Shown here piece by piece: positions 11,684-23,759 of a stretch of 64,000 nucleotides of DNA (position 1 is its first letter; every line of letters begins with the position of its first letter). The notes under the pieces were generated by a model. It saw only the letters and a program-made list of their open reading frames with translations, had not been told where the DNA came from and did no database searches. A program made the translations under genes and the position numbers. The stretch comes from Rallus limicola (taxonomy: Eukaryota > Chordata > Aves > Gruiformes > Rallidae): assembly GCA_022605955.1 (NCBI GenBank), contig JAKCOZ010000661.1:1-64000 (forward strand). The letters run 5' to 3'.

Positions 11684-13069
11684 TTCTTTACTTTGGGAGT
11701 TATTGCTGGACGTTTAGCATGTTTTGAACTGCAGTCTGCTAGGGCCGAGAAAAGCACTGTAGGAGGTAGCAGGTATGTTCCTTCTTTCCAGGCAAAGGAA
11801 AAGGCTGAGAGCCAAAGTGACAGGGTCTGCTTGTGTGTCCTGTTAGGAGGTTTCAGACAAGCTATGCCTTTCAGTCCTAGCTTCTTTACTTTGGGAGTTA
11901 TTGCTGGACGTTTAGCATGTTTTGAACTGCAGTCTGCTAGGGCCGAGAAAAGCACCGTAGGAGGTTCCAGGCATGTTCCCTCTTTCCATGCAAAAGAAAA
12001 GGCTGAGAGCCAAAGTGACAGGGTCTGCTTGTGTGTCCTGTTAGGAGGTTTCAGACAAGCTATGCCTTTCAGTCCTAGCTTCTTTACTTTGGGAGTTATT
12101 GCTGGACGTTTAGCATGTTTTGAACTGCAGTCTGCTAGGGCCGAGAAAAGCACTGTAGGAGGTAGCAGGTATGTTCCTTCTTTCCAGGCAAAGGAAAAGG
12201 CTGAGAGCCAAAGTGACAGGGTCTGCTTGTGTGTCCTGTTAGGAGGTTTCAGACAAGCTATGCCTTTCAGTCCTAGCTTCTTTACTTTGGGAGTTATTGC
12301 TGGACGTTTAGCATGTTTTGAACTGCAGTCTGCTAGGGCCGAGAAAAGCACCGTAGGAGGTTCCAGGCATGTTCCCTCTTTCCAGGCAAAGGAAAAGGCT
12401 GAGAGCCAAAGTGACAGGGTCTGCTTGTGTGTCCTGTTAGGAGGTTTCAGACAAGCTATGCCTTTCATGCCTAGCTTCTTTACTTTGGGAGTTATTGCTG
12501 GACGTTTAGCATGTTTTGAACTGCAGTCTGCTAGGGCCGAGAAAAGCACTGTAGGAGGTAGCAGGTATGTTCCTTCTTTCCAGGCAAAGGAAAAGGCTGA
12601 GAGCCAAAGTGACAGGGTCTGCTTGTGTGTCCTGTTAGGAGGTTTCAGACAAGCTATGCCTTTCAGTCCTAGCTTCTTTACTTTGGGAGTTATTGCTGGA
12701 CGTTTAGCATGTTTTGAACTGCAGTCTGCTAGGGCCGAGAAAAGCACTGTAGGAGGTAGCAGGTATGTTCCTTCTTTCCAGGCAAAGGAAAAGGCTGAGA
12801 GCCAAAGTGACAGGGTCTGCTTGTGTGTCCTGTTAGGAGGTTTCAGACAAGCTATGCCTTTCAGTCCTAGCTTCTTTACTTTGGGAGTTATTGCTGGACG
12901 TTTAGCATGTTTTGAACTGCAGTCTGCTAGGGCCGAGAAAAGCACCGTAGGAGGTTCCAGGCATGTTCCCTCTTTCCAGGCAAAGGAAAAGGCTGAGAGC
13001 CAAAGTGACAGGGTCTGCTTGTGTGTCCTGTTAGGAGGTTTCAGACAAGCTATGCCTTTCAGTCCTAGC
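11684..13069 (+). repeat. Isolated copy of the 7-unit repeat inside region 2
   Basis: Type order Y-Hq-Y-H-Y-Y-H, with the Hq unit at 11882, preceded by the T37A unit at 11486. This is the same arrangement as at 596-2180 and 2577-4160. It sits about 4.8 kb to the right of the main run, between two Q-type blocks. The region boundaries are therefore interleaved, not sharp. Confidence 0.8.
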
Positions 13070-13663
13070 TTCTTTACTTTGGGAGTTATTGCTGGACGTT
13101 TAGCATGTTTTGAACTGCAGTCTGCTAGGGCCGAGAAAAGCACTGTAGGAGGTAGCAGGTATGTTCCTTCTTTCCAGGCAAAGGAAAAGGCTGAGAGCCA
13201 AAGTGACAGGGTCTGCTTGTGTGTCCTGTTAGGAGGTTTCAGACAAGCTATGCCTTTCAGTCCTAGCTTCTTTACTTTGGGAGTTATTGCTGGACGTTTA
13301 GCATGTTTTGAACTGCAGTCTGCTAGGGCCGAGAAAAGCACTGTAGGAGGTAGCAGGTATGTTCCTTCTTTCCAGGCAAAGGAAAAGGCTGAGAGCCAAA
13401 GTGACAGGGTCTGCTTGTGTGTCCTGTTAGGAGGTTTCAGACAAGCTATGCCTTTCAGTCCTAGCTTCTTTACTTTGGGAGTTATTGCTGGACGTTTAGC
13501 ATGTTTTGAACTGCAGTCTGCTAGGGCCGAGAAAAGAACCGTAGGAGGTTCCAGGCATGTTCCCTCTTTCCAGGCAAAGGAAAAGGCTGAGAGCCAAAGT
13601 GACAGGGTCTGCTTGTGTGTCCTGTTAGGAGGTTTCAGACAAGCTATGCCTTTCATGCCTAGC

Positions 13664-15247
13664 TTCTTTACTTTGGGAGTTATTGCTGGACGTTTAGCAT
13701 GTTTTGAACTGCAGTCTGCTAGGGCCGAGAAAAGCACCGTAGGAGGTTCCAGGCATGTTCCCTCTTTCCAGGCAAAGGAAAAGGCTGAGAGCCAAAGTGA
13801 CAGGGTCTGCTTGTGTGTCCTGTTAGGAGGTTTCAGACAAGCTATGCCCTTCATGCCTAGCTTCTTTACTTTGGGAGTTATTGCTGGACGTTTAGCATGT
13901 TTTGAACTGCAGTCTGCTAGGGCCGAGAAAAGCACTGTAGGAGGTAGCAGGTATGTTCCTTCTTTCCAGGCAAAGGAAAAGGCTGAGAGCCAAAGTGACA
14001 GGGTCTGCTTGTGTGTCCTGTTAGGAGGTTTCAGACAAGCTATGCCTTTCAGGCCTAGCTTCTTTACTTTGGGAGTTATTGCTGGACGTTTAGCATGTTT
14101 TGAACTGCAGTCTGCTAGGGCCGAGAAAAGCACTGTAGGAGGGAGCAGGTATGTTCCTTCTTTCCAGGCAAAGGAAAAGGCTGAGAGCCAAAGTGACAGG
14201 ATCTGCTTGTGTGTCCTGTTAGGAGGTTTCAGACAAGCTATGCCTTTCAGTCCTAGCTTCTTTACTTTGGGAGTTATTGCTGGACGTTTAGCATGTTTTG
14301 AACTGCAGTCTGCTAGGGCCGAGAAAAGCACCGTAGGAGGTTCCAGGCATGTTCCCTCTTTCCAGGCAAAGGAAAAGGCTGAGAGCCAAAGTGACAGGGT
14401 CTGCTTGTGTGTCCTGTTAGGAGGTTTCAGACAAGCTATGCCTTTCAGTCCTAGCTTCTTTACTTTGGGAGTTATTGCTGGACGTTTAGCATGTTTTGAA
14501 CTGCAGTCTGCTAGGGCCGAGAAAAGCACCGTAGGAGGTTCCAGGCATGTTCCCTCTTTCCAGGCAAAGGAAAAGGCTGAGAGCCAAAGTGACAGAGTCT
14601 GCTTGTGTGTCCTGTTAGGAGGTTTCAGACAAGCTATGCCTTTCAGTCCTAGCTTCTTTACTTTGGGAGTTATTGCTGGACGTTTAGCATGTTTTGAACT
14701 GCAGTCTGCTAGGGCCGAGAAAAGCACCGTAGGAGCTTCCAGGCAGGTTTCTTCTTTCCAGGCAAAGGAAAAGGCTGAGAGCCAAAGTGACAGGGTCTGC
14801 TTGTGTGTCCTGTTAGGAGGTTTCAGACAAGCTATGCCTTTCATGCCTAGCTTCTTTACTTTGGGAGTTATTGCTGGACGTTTAGCATGTTTTGAACTGC
14901 AGTCTGCTAGGGCCGAGAAAAGCACCGTAGGAGATTCCAGGCATGTTCCCTCTTTCCAGGCAAAGGAAAAGGCTGAGAGCCAAAGTGACAGGGTCTGCTT
15001 GTGTGTCCTGTTAGGAGGTTTCAGACAAGCTATGCCTTTCATGCCTAGCTTCTTTACTTTGGGAGTTATTGCTGGACGTTTAGCATGTTTTGAACTGCAG
15101 TCTGCTAGGGCCGAGAAAAGCACCGTAGGAGCTTCCAGGCAGGTTTCTTCTTTCCAGGCAAAGGAAAAGGCTGAGAGCCAAAGTGACAGGGTCTGCTTGT
15201 GTGTCCTGTTAGGAGGTTTCAGACAAGCTATGCCTTTCAGTCCTAGC
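13664..15247 (+). repeat. 8-unit higher-order repeat with Q units, copy 2
   Basis: Order is H, Y, Y-ATC, H, H, A/Q, H, A/Q, matching 9308-10891 unit for unit (offset 22 units, 4356 bp). The third unit follows an AGG junction triplet, one of only three in the window. The seventh unit has a private change (gagattccagg). Confidence 0.8.
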
Positions 15248-15642
15248 TTCTTTACTTTGGGAGTTATTGCTGGACGTTTAGCATGTTTTGAACTGCAGTC
15301 TGCTAGGGCCGAGAAAAGCACCGTAGGAGGTTCCAGGCATGTTCCTTCTTTCCAGGCAAAGGAAAAGGCTGAGAGCCAAAGTGACAGGGTCTGCTTGTGT
15401 GTCCTGTTAGGAGGTTTCAGACAAGCTATGCCTTTCAGTCCTAGCTTCTTTACTTTGGGAGTTATTGCTGGACGTTTAGCATGTTTTGAACTGCAGTTGC
15501 TAGGGCCGAGAAAAGCACCGTAGGAGGTTCCAGGCATGTTCCCTCTTTCCATGCAAAAGAAAAGGCTGAGAGCCAAAGTGACAGGGTCTGCTTGTGTGTC
15601 CTGTTAGGAGGTTTCAGACAAGCTATGCCTTTCATGCCTAGC

Positions 15643-17028
15643 TTCTTTACTTTGGGAGTTATTGCTGGACGTTTAGCATGTTTTGAACTGCAGTCTGCTA
15701 GGGCCGAGAAAAGCACTGTAGGAGGTAGCAGGTATGTTCCTTCTTTCCAGGCAAAGGAAAAGGCTGAGAGCCAAAGTGACAGGGTCTGCTTGTGTGTCCT
15801 GTTAGGAGGTTTCAGACAAGCTATGCCTTTCAGTCCTAGCTTCTTTACTTTGGGAGTTATTGCTGGACGTTTAGCATGTTTTGAACTGCAGTCTGCTAGG
15901 GCCGAGAAAAGCACCGTAGGAGGTTCCAGGCATGTTCCCTCTTTCCAGGCAAAGGAAAAGGCTGAGAGCCAAAGTGACAGGGTCTGCTTGTGTGTCCTGT
16001 TAGGAGGTTTCAGACAAGCTATGCCTTTCATGCCTAGCTTCTTTACTTTGGGAGTTATTGCTGGACGTTTAGCATGTTTTGAACTGCAGTCTGCTAGGGC
16101 CGAGAAAAGCACTGTAGGAGGTAGCAGGTATGTTCCTTCTTTCCAGGCAAAGGAAAAGGCTGAGAGCCAAAGTGACAGGGTCTGCTTGTGTGTCCTGTTA
16201 GGAGGTTTCAGACAAGCTATGCCTTTCAGTCCTAGCTTCTTTACTTTGGGAGTTATTGCTGGACGTTTAGCATGTTTTGAACTGCAGTCTGCTAGGGCCG
16301 AGAAAAGCACTGTAGGAGGTAGCAGGTATGTTCCTTCTTTCCAGGCAAAGGAAAAGGCTGAGAGCCAAAGTGACAGGGTCTGCTTGTGTGTCCTGTTAGG
16401 AGGTTTCAGACAAGCTATGCCTTTCAGTCCTAGCTTCTTTACTTTGGGAGTTATTGCTGGACGTTTAGCATGTTTTGAACTGCAGTCTGCTAGGGCCGAG
16501 AAAAGCACCGTAGGAGGTTCCAGGCATGTTCCCTCTTTCCAGGCAAAGGAAAAGGCTGAGAGCCAAAGTGACAGGGTCTGCTTGTGTGTCCTGTTAGGAG
16601 GTTTCAGACAAGCTATGCCTTTCATGCCTAGCTTCTTTACTTTGGGAGTTATTGCTGGACGTTTAGCATGTTTTGAACTGCAGTCTGCTAGGGCCTAGAA
16701 AAGCACCCTAGGAGGTTCCAGGCATGTTCCCTCTTTCCAGGCAAAGGAAAAGGCTGAGAGCCAAAGTGACAGGGTCTGCTTGTGTGTCCTGTTAGGAGGT
16801 TTCAGACAAGCTATGCCTTTCAGTCCTAGCTTCTTTACTTTGGGAGTTATTGCTGGACGTTTAGCATGTTTTGAACTGCAGTCTGCTAGGGCCGAGAAAA
16901 GCACCGTAGGAGGTTCCAGGCATGTTCCCTCTTTCCAGGCAAAGGAAAAGGCTGAGAGCCAAAGTGACAGGGTCTGCTTGTGTGTCCTGTTAGGAGGTTT
17001 CAGACAAGCTATGCCTTTCAGTCCTAGC
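15643..17028 (+). repeat. 7-unit block with TAG-marked unit, third occurrence
   Basis: Order is Y-H-Y-Y-H-(TAG unit)-H, as at 1191-2576 and 8120-9505. The unit before it (15446) is Hq, as at 993. It has a 1-bp deletion at 15497-15498 (cagttgc for cagtctgc). The block is a region-1-type segment that leads into the 6-unit repeats. Confidence 0.75.
16633..16830 (+). repeat. TAG-marked unit, copy 3
   Basis: Carries G64T and G76C but not the third change (reads ctaggagg). It lies 38 units after copy 2 and is again preceded by Y-H-Y-Y-H and followed by H. It is the last TAG-marked unit in the window. Confidence 0.9.
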
Positions 17029-19404
17029 TTCTTTACTTTGGGAGTTATTGCTGGACGTTTAGCATGTTTTGAACTGCAGTCTGCTAGGGCCGAGAAAAGC
17101 ACTGTAGGAGGGAGCAGGTATGTTCCTTCTTTCCAGGCAAAGGAAAAGGCTGAGAGCCAAAGTGACAGGATCTGCTTGTGTGTCCTGTTAGGAGGTTTCA
17201 GACAAGCTATGCCTTTCAGTCCTAGCTTCTTTACTTTGGGAGTTATTGCTGGACGTTTAGCATGTTTTGAACTGCAGTCTGCTAGGGCCGAGAAAAGCAC
17301 CGTAGGAGGTTCCAGGCATGTTCCCTCTTTCCAGGCAAAGGAAAAGGCTGAGAGCCAAAGTGACAGGGTCTGCTTGTGTGTCCTGTTAGGAGGTTTCAGA
17401 CAAGCTATGCCTTTCAGTCCTAGCTTCTTTACTTTGGGAGTTATTGCTGGACGTTTAGCATGTTTTGAACTGCAGTCTGCTAGGGCCGAGAAAAGCACCG
17501 TAGGAGGTTCCAGGCATGTTCCCTCTTTCCAGGCAAAGGAAAAGGCTGAGAGCCAAAGTGACAGGGTCTGCTTGTGTGTCCTGTTAGGAGGTTTCAGACA
17601 AGCTATGCCTTTCAGTCCTAGCTTCTTTACTTTGGGAGTTATTGCTGGACGTTTAGCATGTTTTGAACTGCAGTCTGCTAGGGCCGAGAAAAGCACCGTA
17701 GGAGCTTCCAGGCAGGTTTCTTCTTTCCAGGCAAAGGAAAAGGCTGAGAGCCAAAGTGACAGGGTCTGCTTGTGTGTCCTGTTAGGAGGTTTCAGACAAG
17801 CTATGCCTTTCATGCCTAGCTTCTTTACCTTGGGAGTTATTGCTGGACGTTTAGCATGTTTTGAACTGCAGTCTGCTAGGGCCGAGAAAAGCACCGTAGG
17901 AGGTTCCAGGCATGTTCCCTCTTTCCAGGCAAAGGAAAAGGCTGAGAGCCAAAGTGACAGGGTCTGCTTGTGTGTCCTGTTAGGAGGTTTCAGACAAGCT
18001 ATGCCTTTCATGCCTAGCTTCTTTACTTTGGGAGTTATTGCTGGACGTTTAGCATGTTTTGAACTGCAGTCTGCTAGGGCCGAGAAAAGCACCGTAGGAG
18101 CTTCCAGGCAGGTTTCTTCTTTCCAGGCAAAGGAAAAGGCTGAGAGCCAAAGTGACAGGGTCTGCTTGTGTGTCCTGTTAGGAGGTTTCAGACAAGCTAT
18201 GCCTTTCATGCCTAGCTTCTTTACTTTGGGAGTTATTGCTGGACGTTTAGCATGTTTTGAACTGCAGTCTGCTAGGGCCGAGAAAAGCACCGTAGGAGGG
18301 AGCAGGTATGTTCCTTCTTTCCAGGCAAAGGAAAAGGCTGAGAGCCAAAGTGACAGGATCTGCTTGTGTGTCCTGTTAGGAGGTTTCAGACAAGCTATGC
18401 CTTTCAGTCCTAGCTTCTTTACTTTGGGAGTTATTGCTGGACGTTTAGCATGTTTTGAACTGCAGTCTGCTAGGGCCGAGAAAAGCACCGTAGGAGGTTC
18501 CAGGCATGTTCCCTCTTTCCAGGCAAAGGAAAAGGCTGAGAGCCAAAGTGACAGGGTCTGCTTGTGTGTCCTGTTAGGAGGTTTCAGACAAGCTATGCCT
18601 TTCAGTCCTAGCTTCTTTACTTTGGGAGTTATTGCTGGACGTTTAGCATGTTTTGAACTGCAGTCTGCTAGGGCCGAGAAAAGCACCGTAGGAGCTTCCA
18701 GGCATGTTCCCTCTTTCCAGGCAAAGGAAAAGGCTGAGAGCCAAAGTGACAGAGTCTGCTTGTGTGTCCTGTTAGGAGGTTTCAGACAAGCTATGCCTTT
18801 CATGCCTAGCTTCTTTACTTTGGGAGTTATTGCTGGACGTTTAGCATGTTTTGAACTGCAGTCTGCTAGGGCCGAGAAAAGCACCGTAGGAGCTTCCAGG
18901 CAGGTTTCTTCTTTCCAGGCAAAGGAAAAGGCTGAGAGCCAAAGTGACAGGGTCTGCTTGTGTGTCCTGTTAGGAGGTTTCAGACAAGCTATGCCTTTCA
19001 TGCCTAGCTTCTTTACCTTGGGAGTTATTGCTGGACGTTTAGCATGTTTTGAACTGCAGTCTGCTAGGGCCGAGAAAAGCACCGTAGGAGCTTCCAGGCA
19101 TGTTCCCTCTTTCCAGGCAAAGGAAAAGGCTGAGAGCCAAAGTGACAGGGTCTGCTTGTGTGTCCTGTTAGGAGGTTTCAGACAAGCTATGCCTTTCATG
19201 CCTAGCTTCTTTACTTTGGGAGTTATTGCTGGACGTTTAGCATGTTTTGAACTGCAGTCTGCTAGGGCCGAGAAAAGCACCGTAGGAGGTTCCAGGCAGG
19301 TTTCTTCTTTCCAGGCAAAGGAAAAGGCTGAGAGCCAAAGTGACAGGGTCTGCTTGTGTGTCCTGTTAGGAGGTTTCAGACAAGCTATGCCTTTCATGCC
19401 TAGC
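17029..19404 (+). repeat. Two tandem copies of a 6-unit higher-order repeat
   Basis: Copies lie at 17029-18216 (Y-ATC, H, H, A/Q, H, A/Q) and 18217-19404 (Y-ATC, H, A, A/Q, A, Q), 1188 bp each. The same six-unit core is the last part of both 8-unit blocks (9704-10891 and 14060-15247). In the second copy two H units have become A type. Two Q-adjacent units (17821 and 19009) share ttaccttgg, a change spaced exactly 1188 bp apart, which confirms the six-unit period. Confidence 0.82.
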
Positions 19405-19800
19405 TTCTTTACTTTGGGAGTTATTGCTGGACGTTTAGCATGTTTTGAACTGCAGTCTGCTAGGGCCGAGAAAAGCACTGTAGGAGGGAGCAGGTATGTT
19501 CCTTCTTTCCAGGCAAAGGAAAAGGCTGAGAGCCAAAGTGACAGGGTCTGCTTGTGTGTCCTGTTAGGAGGTTTCAGACAAGCTATGCCTTTCAGTCCTA
19601 GCTTCTTTACTTTGGGAGTTATTGCTGGACGTTTAGCATGTTTTGAACTGCAGTCTGCTAGGGCCGAGAAAAGCACCCTAGGAGGTTCCAGGCATGTTCC
19701 CTCTTTCCAGGCAAAGGAAAAGGCTGAGAGCCAAAGTGACAGGGTCTGCTTGTGTGTCCTGTTAGGAGGTTTCAGACAAGCTATGCCTTTCAGTCCTAGC

Positions 19801-20592
19801 TTCTTTACTTTGGGAGTTATTGCTGGACGTTTAGCATGTTTTGAACTGCAGTCTGCTAGGGCCGAGAAAAGCACTGTAGGAGCTTCCAGGCATGTTCCCT
19901 CTTTCCAGGCAAAGGAAAAGGCTGAGAGCCAAAGTGACAGGGTCTGCTTGTGTGTCCTGTTAGGAGGTTTCAGACAAGCTATGCCTTTCAGTCCTAGCTT
20001 CTTTACTTTGGGAGTTATTGCTGGACGTTTAGCATGTTTTGAACTGCAGTCTGCTAGGGCCGAGAAAAGCACCATAGGAGGTTCCAGGCATGTTCCCTCT
20101 TTCCAGGCAAAGGAAAAGGCTGAGAGCCAAAGTGACAGGGTCTGCTTGTGTGTCCTGTTAGGAGGTTTCAGACAAGCTATGCCTTTCAGTCCTAGCTTCT
20201 TTACTTTGGGAGTTATTGCTGGACGTTTAGCATGTTTTGAACTGCAGTCTGCTAGGGCCGAGAAAAGCACTGTAGGAGGTAGCAGGTATGTTCCTTCTTT
20301 CCAGGCAAAGGAAAAGGCTGAGAGCCAAAGTGACAGGGTCTGCTTGTGTGTCCTGTTAGGAGGTTTCAGACAAGCTATGCCTTTCAGTCCTAGCTTCTTT
20401 ACTTTGGGAGTTATTGCTGGACGTTTAGCATGTTTTGAACTGCAGTCTGCTAGGGCCGAGAAAAGCACCGTAGGAGGTTCCAGGCATGTTCCCTCTTTCC
20501 AGGCAAAGGAAAAGGCTGAGAGCCAAAGTGACAGGATCTGCTTGTGTGTCCTGTTAGGAGGTTTCAGACAAGCTATGCCTTTCATGCCTAGC
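19801..20592 (+). repeat. 4-unit block A-I-Y-H, copy 1
   Basis: Units in order are A with C75T, H with accatagg (G76A), Y, and H with ggatctgc. The same four-unit series recurs at 22968-23759, 16 units downstream. A partial series (A with C75T, accatagg H, Y) recurs from 24354. Confidence 0.7.
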
Positions 20593-22967
20593 TTCTTTAC
20601 TTTGGGAGTTATTGCTGGACGTTTAGCATGTTTTGAACTGCAGTCTGCTAGGGCCGAGAAAAGCACTGTAGGAGGGAGCAGGTATGTTCCTTCTTTCCAG
20701 GCAAAGGAAAAGGCTGAGAGCCAAAGTGACAGGGTCTGCTTGTGTGTCCTGTTAGGAGGTTTCAGACAAGCTATGCCTTTCATGCCTAGTTTCTTTAATT
20801 TGGGAGTTATTGCTGGACGTTTAGCATGTTTTGAACTGCAGTCTGCTAGGGCCGAGAAAAGCACCGTAGGAGGTTCCAGGCATGTTCCCTCTTTCCATGC
20901 AAAAGAAAAGGCTGAGAGCCAAAGTGACAGGGTCTGCTTGTGTGTCCTGTTAGGAGGTTTCAGACAAGCTATGCCTTTCCGTCCTAGCTTCTTTACTTTG
21001 GGAGTTATTGCTGGACGTTTAGCATGTTTTGAACTGCAGTCTGCTAGGGCCGAGAAAAGCACCGTAGGAGGTTCCAGGCATGTTCCCTCTTTCCAGGCAA
21101 AGGAAAAGGCTGAGAGCCAAAGTGACAGGGTCTGCTTGTGTGTCCTGTTAGGAGGTTTCAGACAAGCTATGCCTTTCATGCCTAGCTTCTTTACTTTGGG
21201 AGTTATTGCTGGACGTTTAGCATGTTTTGAACTGCAGTCTGCTAGGGCCGAGAAAAGCACCGTAGGAGGTTCCAGGCATGTTCCCTCTTTCCAGGCAAAG
21301 GAAAAGGCTGAGAGCCAAAGTGACAGGGTCTGCTTGTGTGTCCTGTTAGGAGGTTTCAGACAAGCTATGCCTTTCCGTCCTAGCTTCTTTACTTTGGGAG
21401 TTATTGCTGGACGTTTAGCATGTTTTGAACTGCAGTCTGCTAGGGCCGAGAAAAGCACCGTAGGAGGTTCCAGGCATGTTCCCTCTTTCCAGGCAAAGGA
21501 AAAGGCTGAGAGCCAAAGTGACAGGGTCTGCTTGTGTGTCCTGTTAGGAGGTTTCAGACAAGCTATGCCTTTCATGCCTAGCTTCTTTACTTTGGGAGTT
21601 ATTGCTGGACGTTTAGCATGTTTTGAACTGCAGTCTGCTAGGGCCGAGAAAAGCACCGTAGGAGGTTCCAGGCATGTTCCCTCTTTCCAGGCAAAGGAAA
21701 AGGCTGAGAGCCAAAGTGACAGGGTCTGCTTGTGTGTCCTGTTAGGAGGTTTCAGACAAGCTATGCCTTTCATGCCTAGCTTCTTTACTTTGGGAGTTAT
21801 TGCTGGACGTTTAGCATGTTTTGAACTGCAGTCTGCTAGGGCCGAGAAAAGCACCGTAGGAGCTTCCAGGCATGTTCCCTCTTTCCAGGCAAAGGAAAAG
21901 GCTGAGAGCCAAAGTGACAGGGTCTGCTTGTGTGTCCTGTTAGGAGGTTTCAGACAAGCTATGCCTTTCCGTCCTAGCTTCTTTACTTTGGAGTTATTGC
22001 TGGACGTTTAGCATGTTTTGAACTGCAGTCTGCTAGGGCCGAGAAAAGCACCCTAGGTGCTTCCAGGCATGTTCCCTCTTTCCAGGCAAAGGAAAAGGCT
22101 GAGAGCCAAAGTGACAGGGTCTGCTTGTGTGTCCTGTTAGGAGGTTTCAGACAAGCTATGCCTTTCATGCCTAGCTTCTTTACTTTGGGAGTTATTGCTG
22201 GACGTTTAGCATGTTTTGAACTGCAGTCTGCTAGGGCCGAGAAAAGCACTGTAGGAGCTTCCAGGCATGTTCCCTCTTTCCAGGCAAAGGAAAAGGCTGA
22301 GAGCCAAAGTGACAGGGTCTGCTTGTGTGTCCTGTTAGGAGGTTTCAGACAAGCTATGCCTTTCAGTCCTAGCTTCTTTACTTTGGGAGTTATTGCTGGA
22401 CGTTTAGCATGTTTTGAACTGCAGTCTGCTAGGGCCGAGAAAAGCACCGTAGGAGGTTCCAGGCATGTTCCCTCTTTCCAGGCAAAGGAAAAGGCTGAGA
22501 GCCAAAGTGACAGGGTCTGCTTGTGTGTCCTGTTAGGAGGTTTCAGACAAGCTATGCCTTTCATGCCTAGCTTCTTTACTTTGGGAGTTATTGCTGGACG
22601 TTTAGCATGTTTTGAACTGCAGTCTGCTAGGGCCGAGAAAAGCACCGTAGGAGGTTCCAGGCATGTTCCCTCTTTCCAGGCAAAGGAAAAGGCTGAGAGC
22701 CAAAGTGACAGGGTCTGCTTGTGTGTCCTGTTAGGAGGTTTCAGACAAGCTATGCCTTTCATGCCTAGCTTCTTTACTTTGGGAGTTATTGCTGGACGTT
22801 TAGCATGTTTTGAACTGCAGTCTGCTAGGGCCGAGAAAAGCACCGTAGGAGCTTCCAGGCATGTTCCCTCTTTCCAGGCAAAGGAAAAGGCCGAGAGCCA
22901 AAGTGACAGGGTCTGCTTGTGTGTCCTGTTAGGAGGTTTCAGACAAGCTATGCCTTTCAGTCCTAGC

Positions 22968-23759
22968 TTCTTTACTTTGGGAGTTATTGCTGGACGTTTA
23001 GCATGTTTTGAACTGCAGTCTGCTAGGGCCGAGAAAAGCACTGTAGGAGCTTCCAGGCATGTTCCCTCTTTCCAGGCAAAGGAAAAGGCTGAGAGCCAAA
23101 GTGACAGGGTCTGCTTGTGTGTCCTGTTAGGAGGTTTCAGACAAGCTATGCCTTTCAGTCCTAGCTTCTTTACTTTGGGAGTTATTGCTGGACGTTTAGC
23201 ATGTTTTGAACTGCAGTCTGCTAGGGCCGAGAAAAGCACCATAGGAGGTTCCAGGCATGTTCCCTCTTTCCAGGCAAAGGAAAAGGCTGAGAGCCAAAGT
23301 GACAGGGTCTGCTGGTGTGTCCTGTTAGGAGGTTTCAGACAAGCTATGCCTTTCAGTCCTAGCTTCTTTACTTTGGGAGTTATTGCTGGACGTTTAGCAT
23401 GTTTTGAACTGCAGTCTGCTAGGGCCGAGAAAAGCACTGTAGGAGGTAGCAGGTATGTTCCTTCTTTCCAGGCAAAGGAAAAGGCTGAGAGCCAAAGTGA
23501 CAGGGTCTGCTTGTGTGTCCTGTTAGGAGGTTTCAGACAAGCTATGCCTTTCAGTCCTAGCTTCTTTACTTTGGGAGTTATTGCTGGACGTTTAGCATGT
23601 TTTGAACTGCAGTCTGCTAGGGCCGAGAAAAGCACCGTAGGAGGTTCCAGGCATGTTCCCTCTTTCCAGGCAAAGGAAAAGGCTGAGAGCCAAAGTGACA
23701 GGATCTGCTTGTGTGTCCTGTTAGGAGGTTTCAGACAAGCTATGCCTTTCATGCCTAGC
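22968..23759 (+). repeat. 4-unit block A-I-Y-H, copy 2
   Basis: Unit-for-unit match to 19801-20592, including C75T on the A unit, G76A on the next and GTC to ATC at the end. A private change (ctggtgtgtcc near 23312) separates the copies. Confidence 0.7.

Noticed and set aside
9257..15523. Long plus-strand open frame (2088 codons) as a coding gene
   Set aside because: It has the same cause as the antisense frames. The frame is opened and closed by a TAG-marked satellite unit and a 1-bp deletion. The unit matches no protein family I know.
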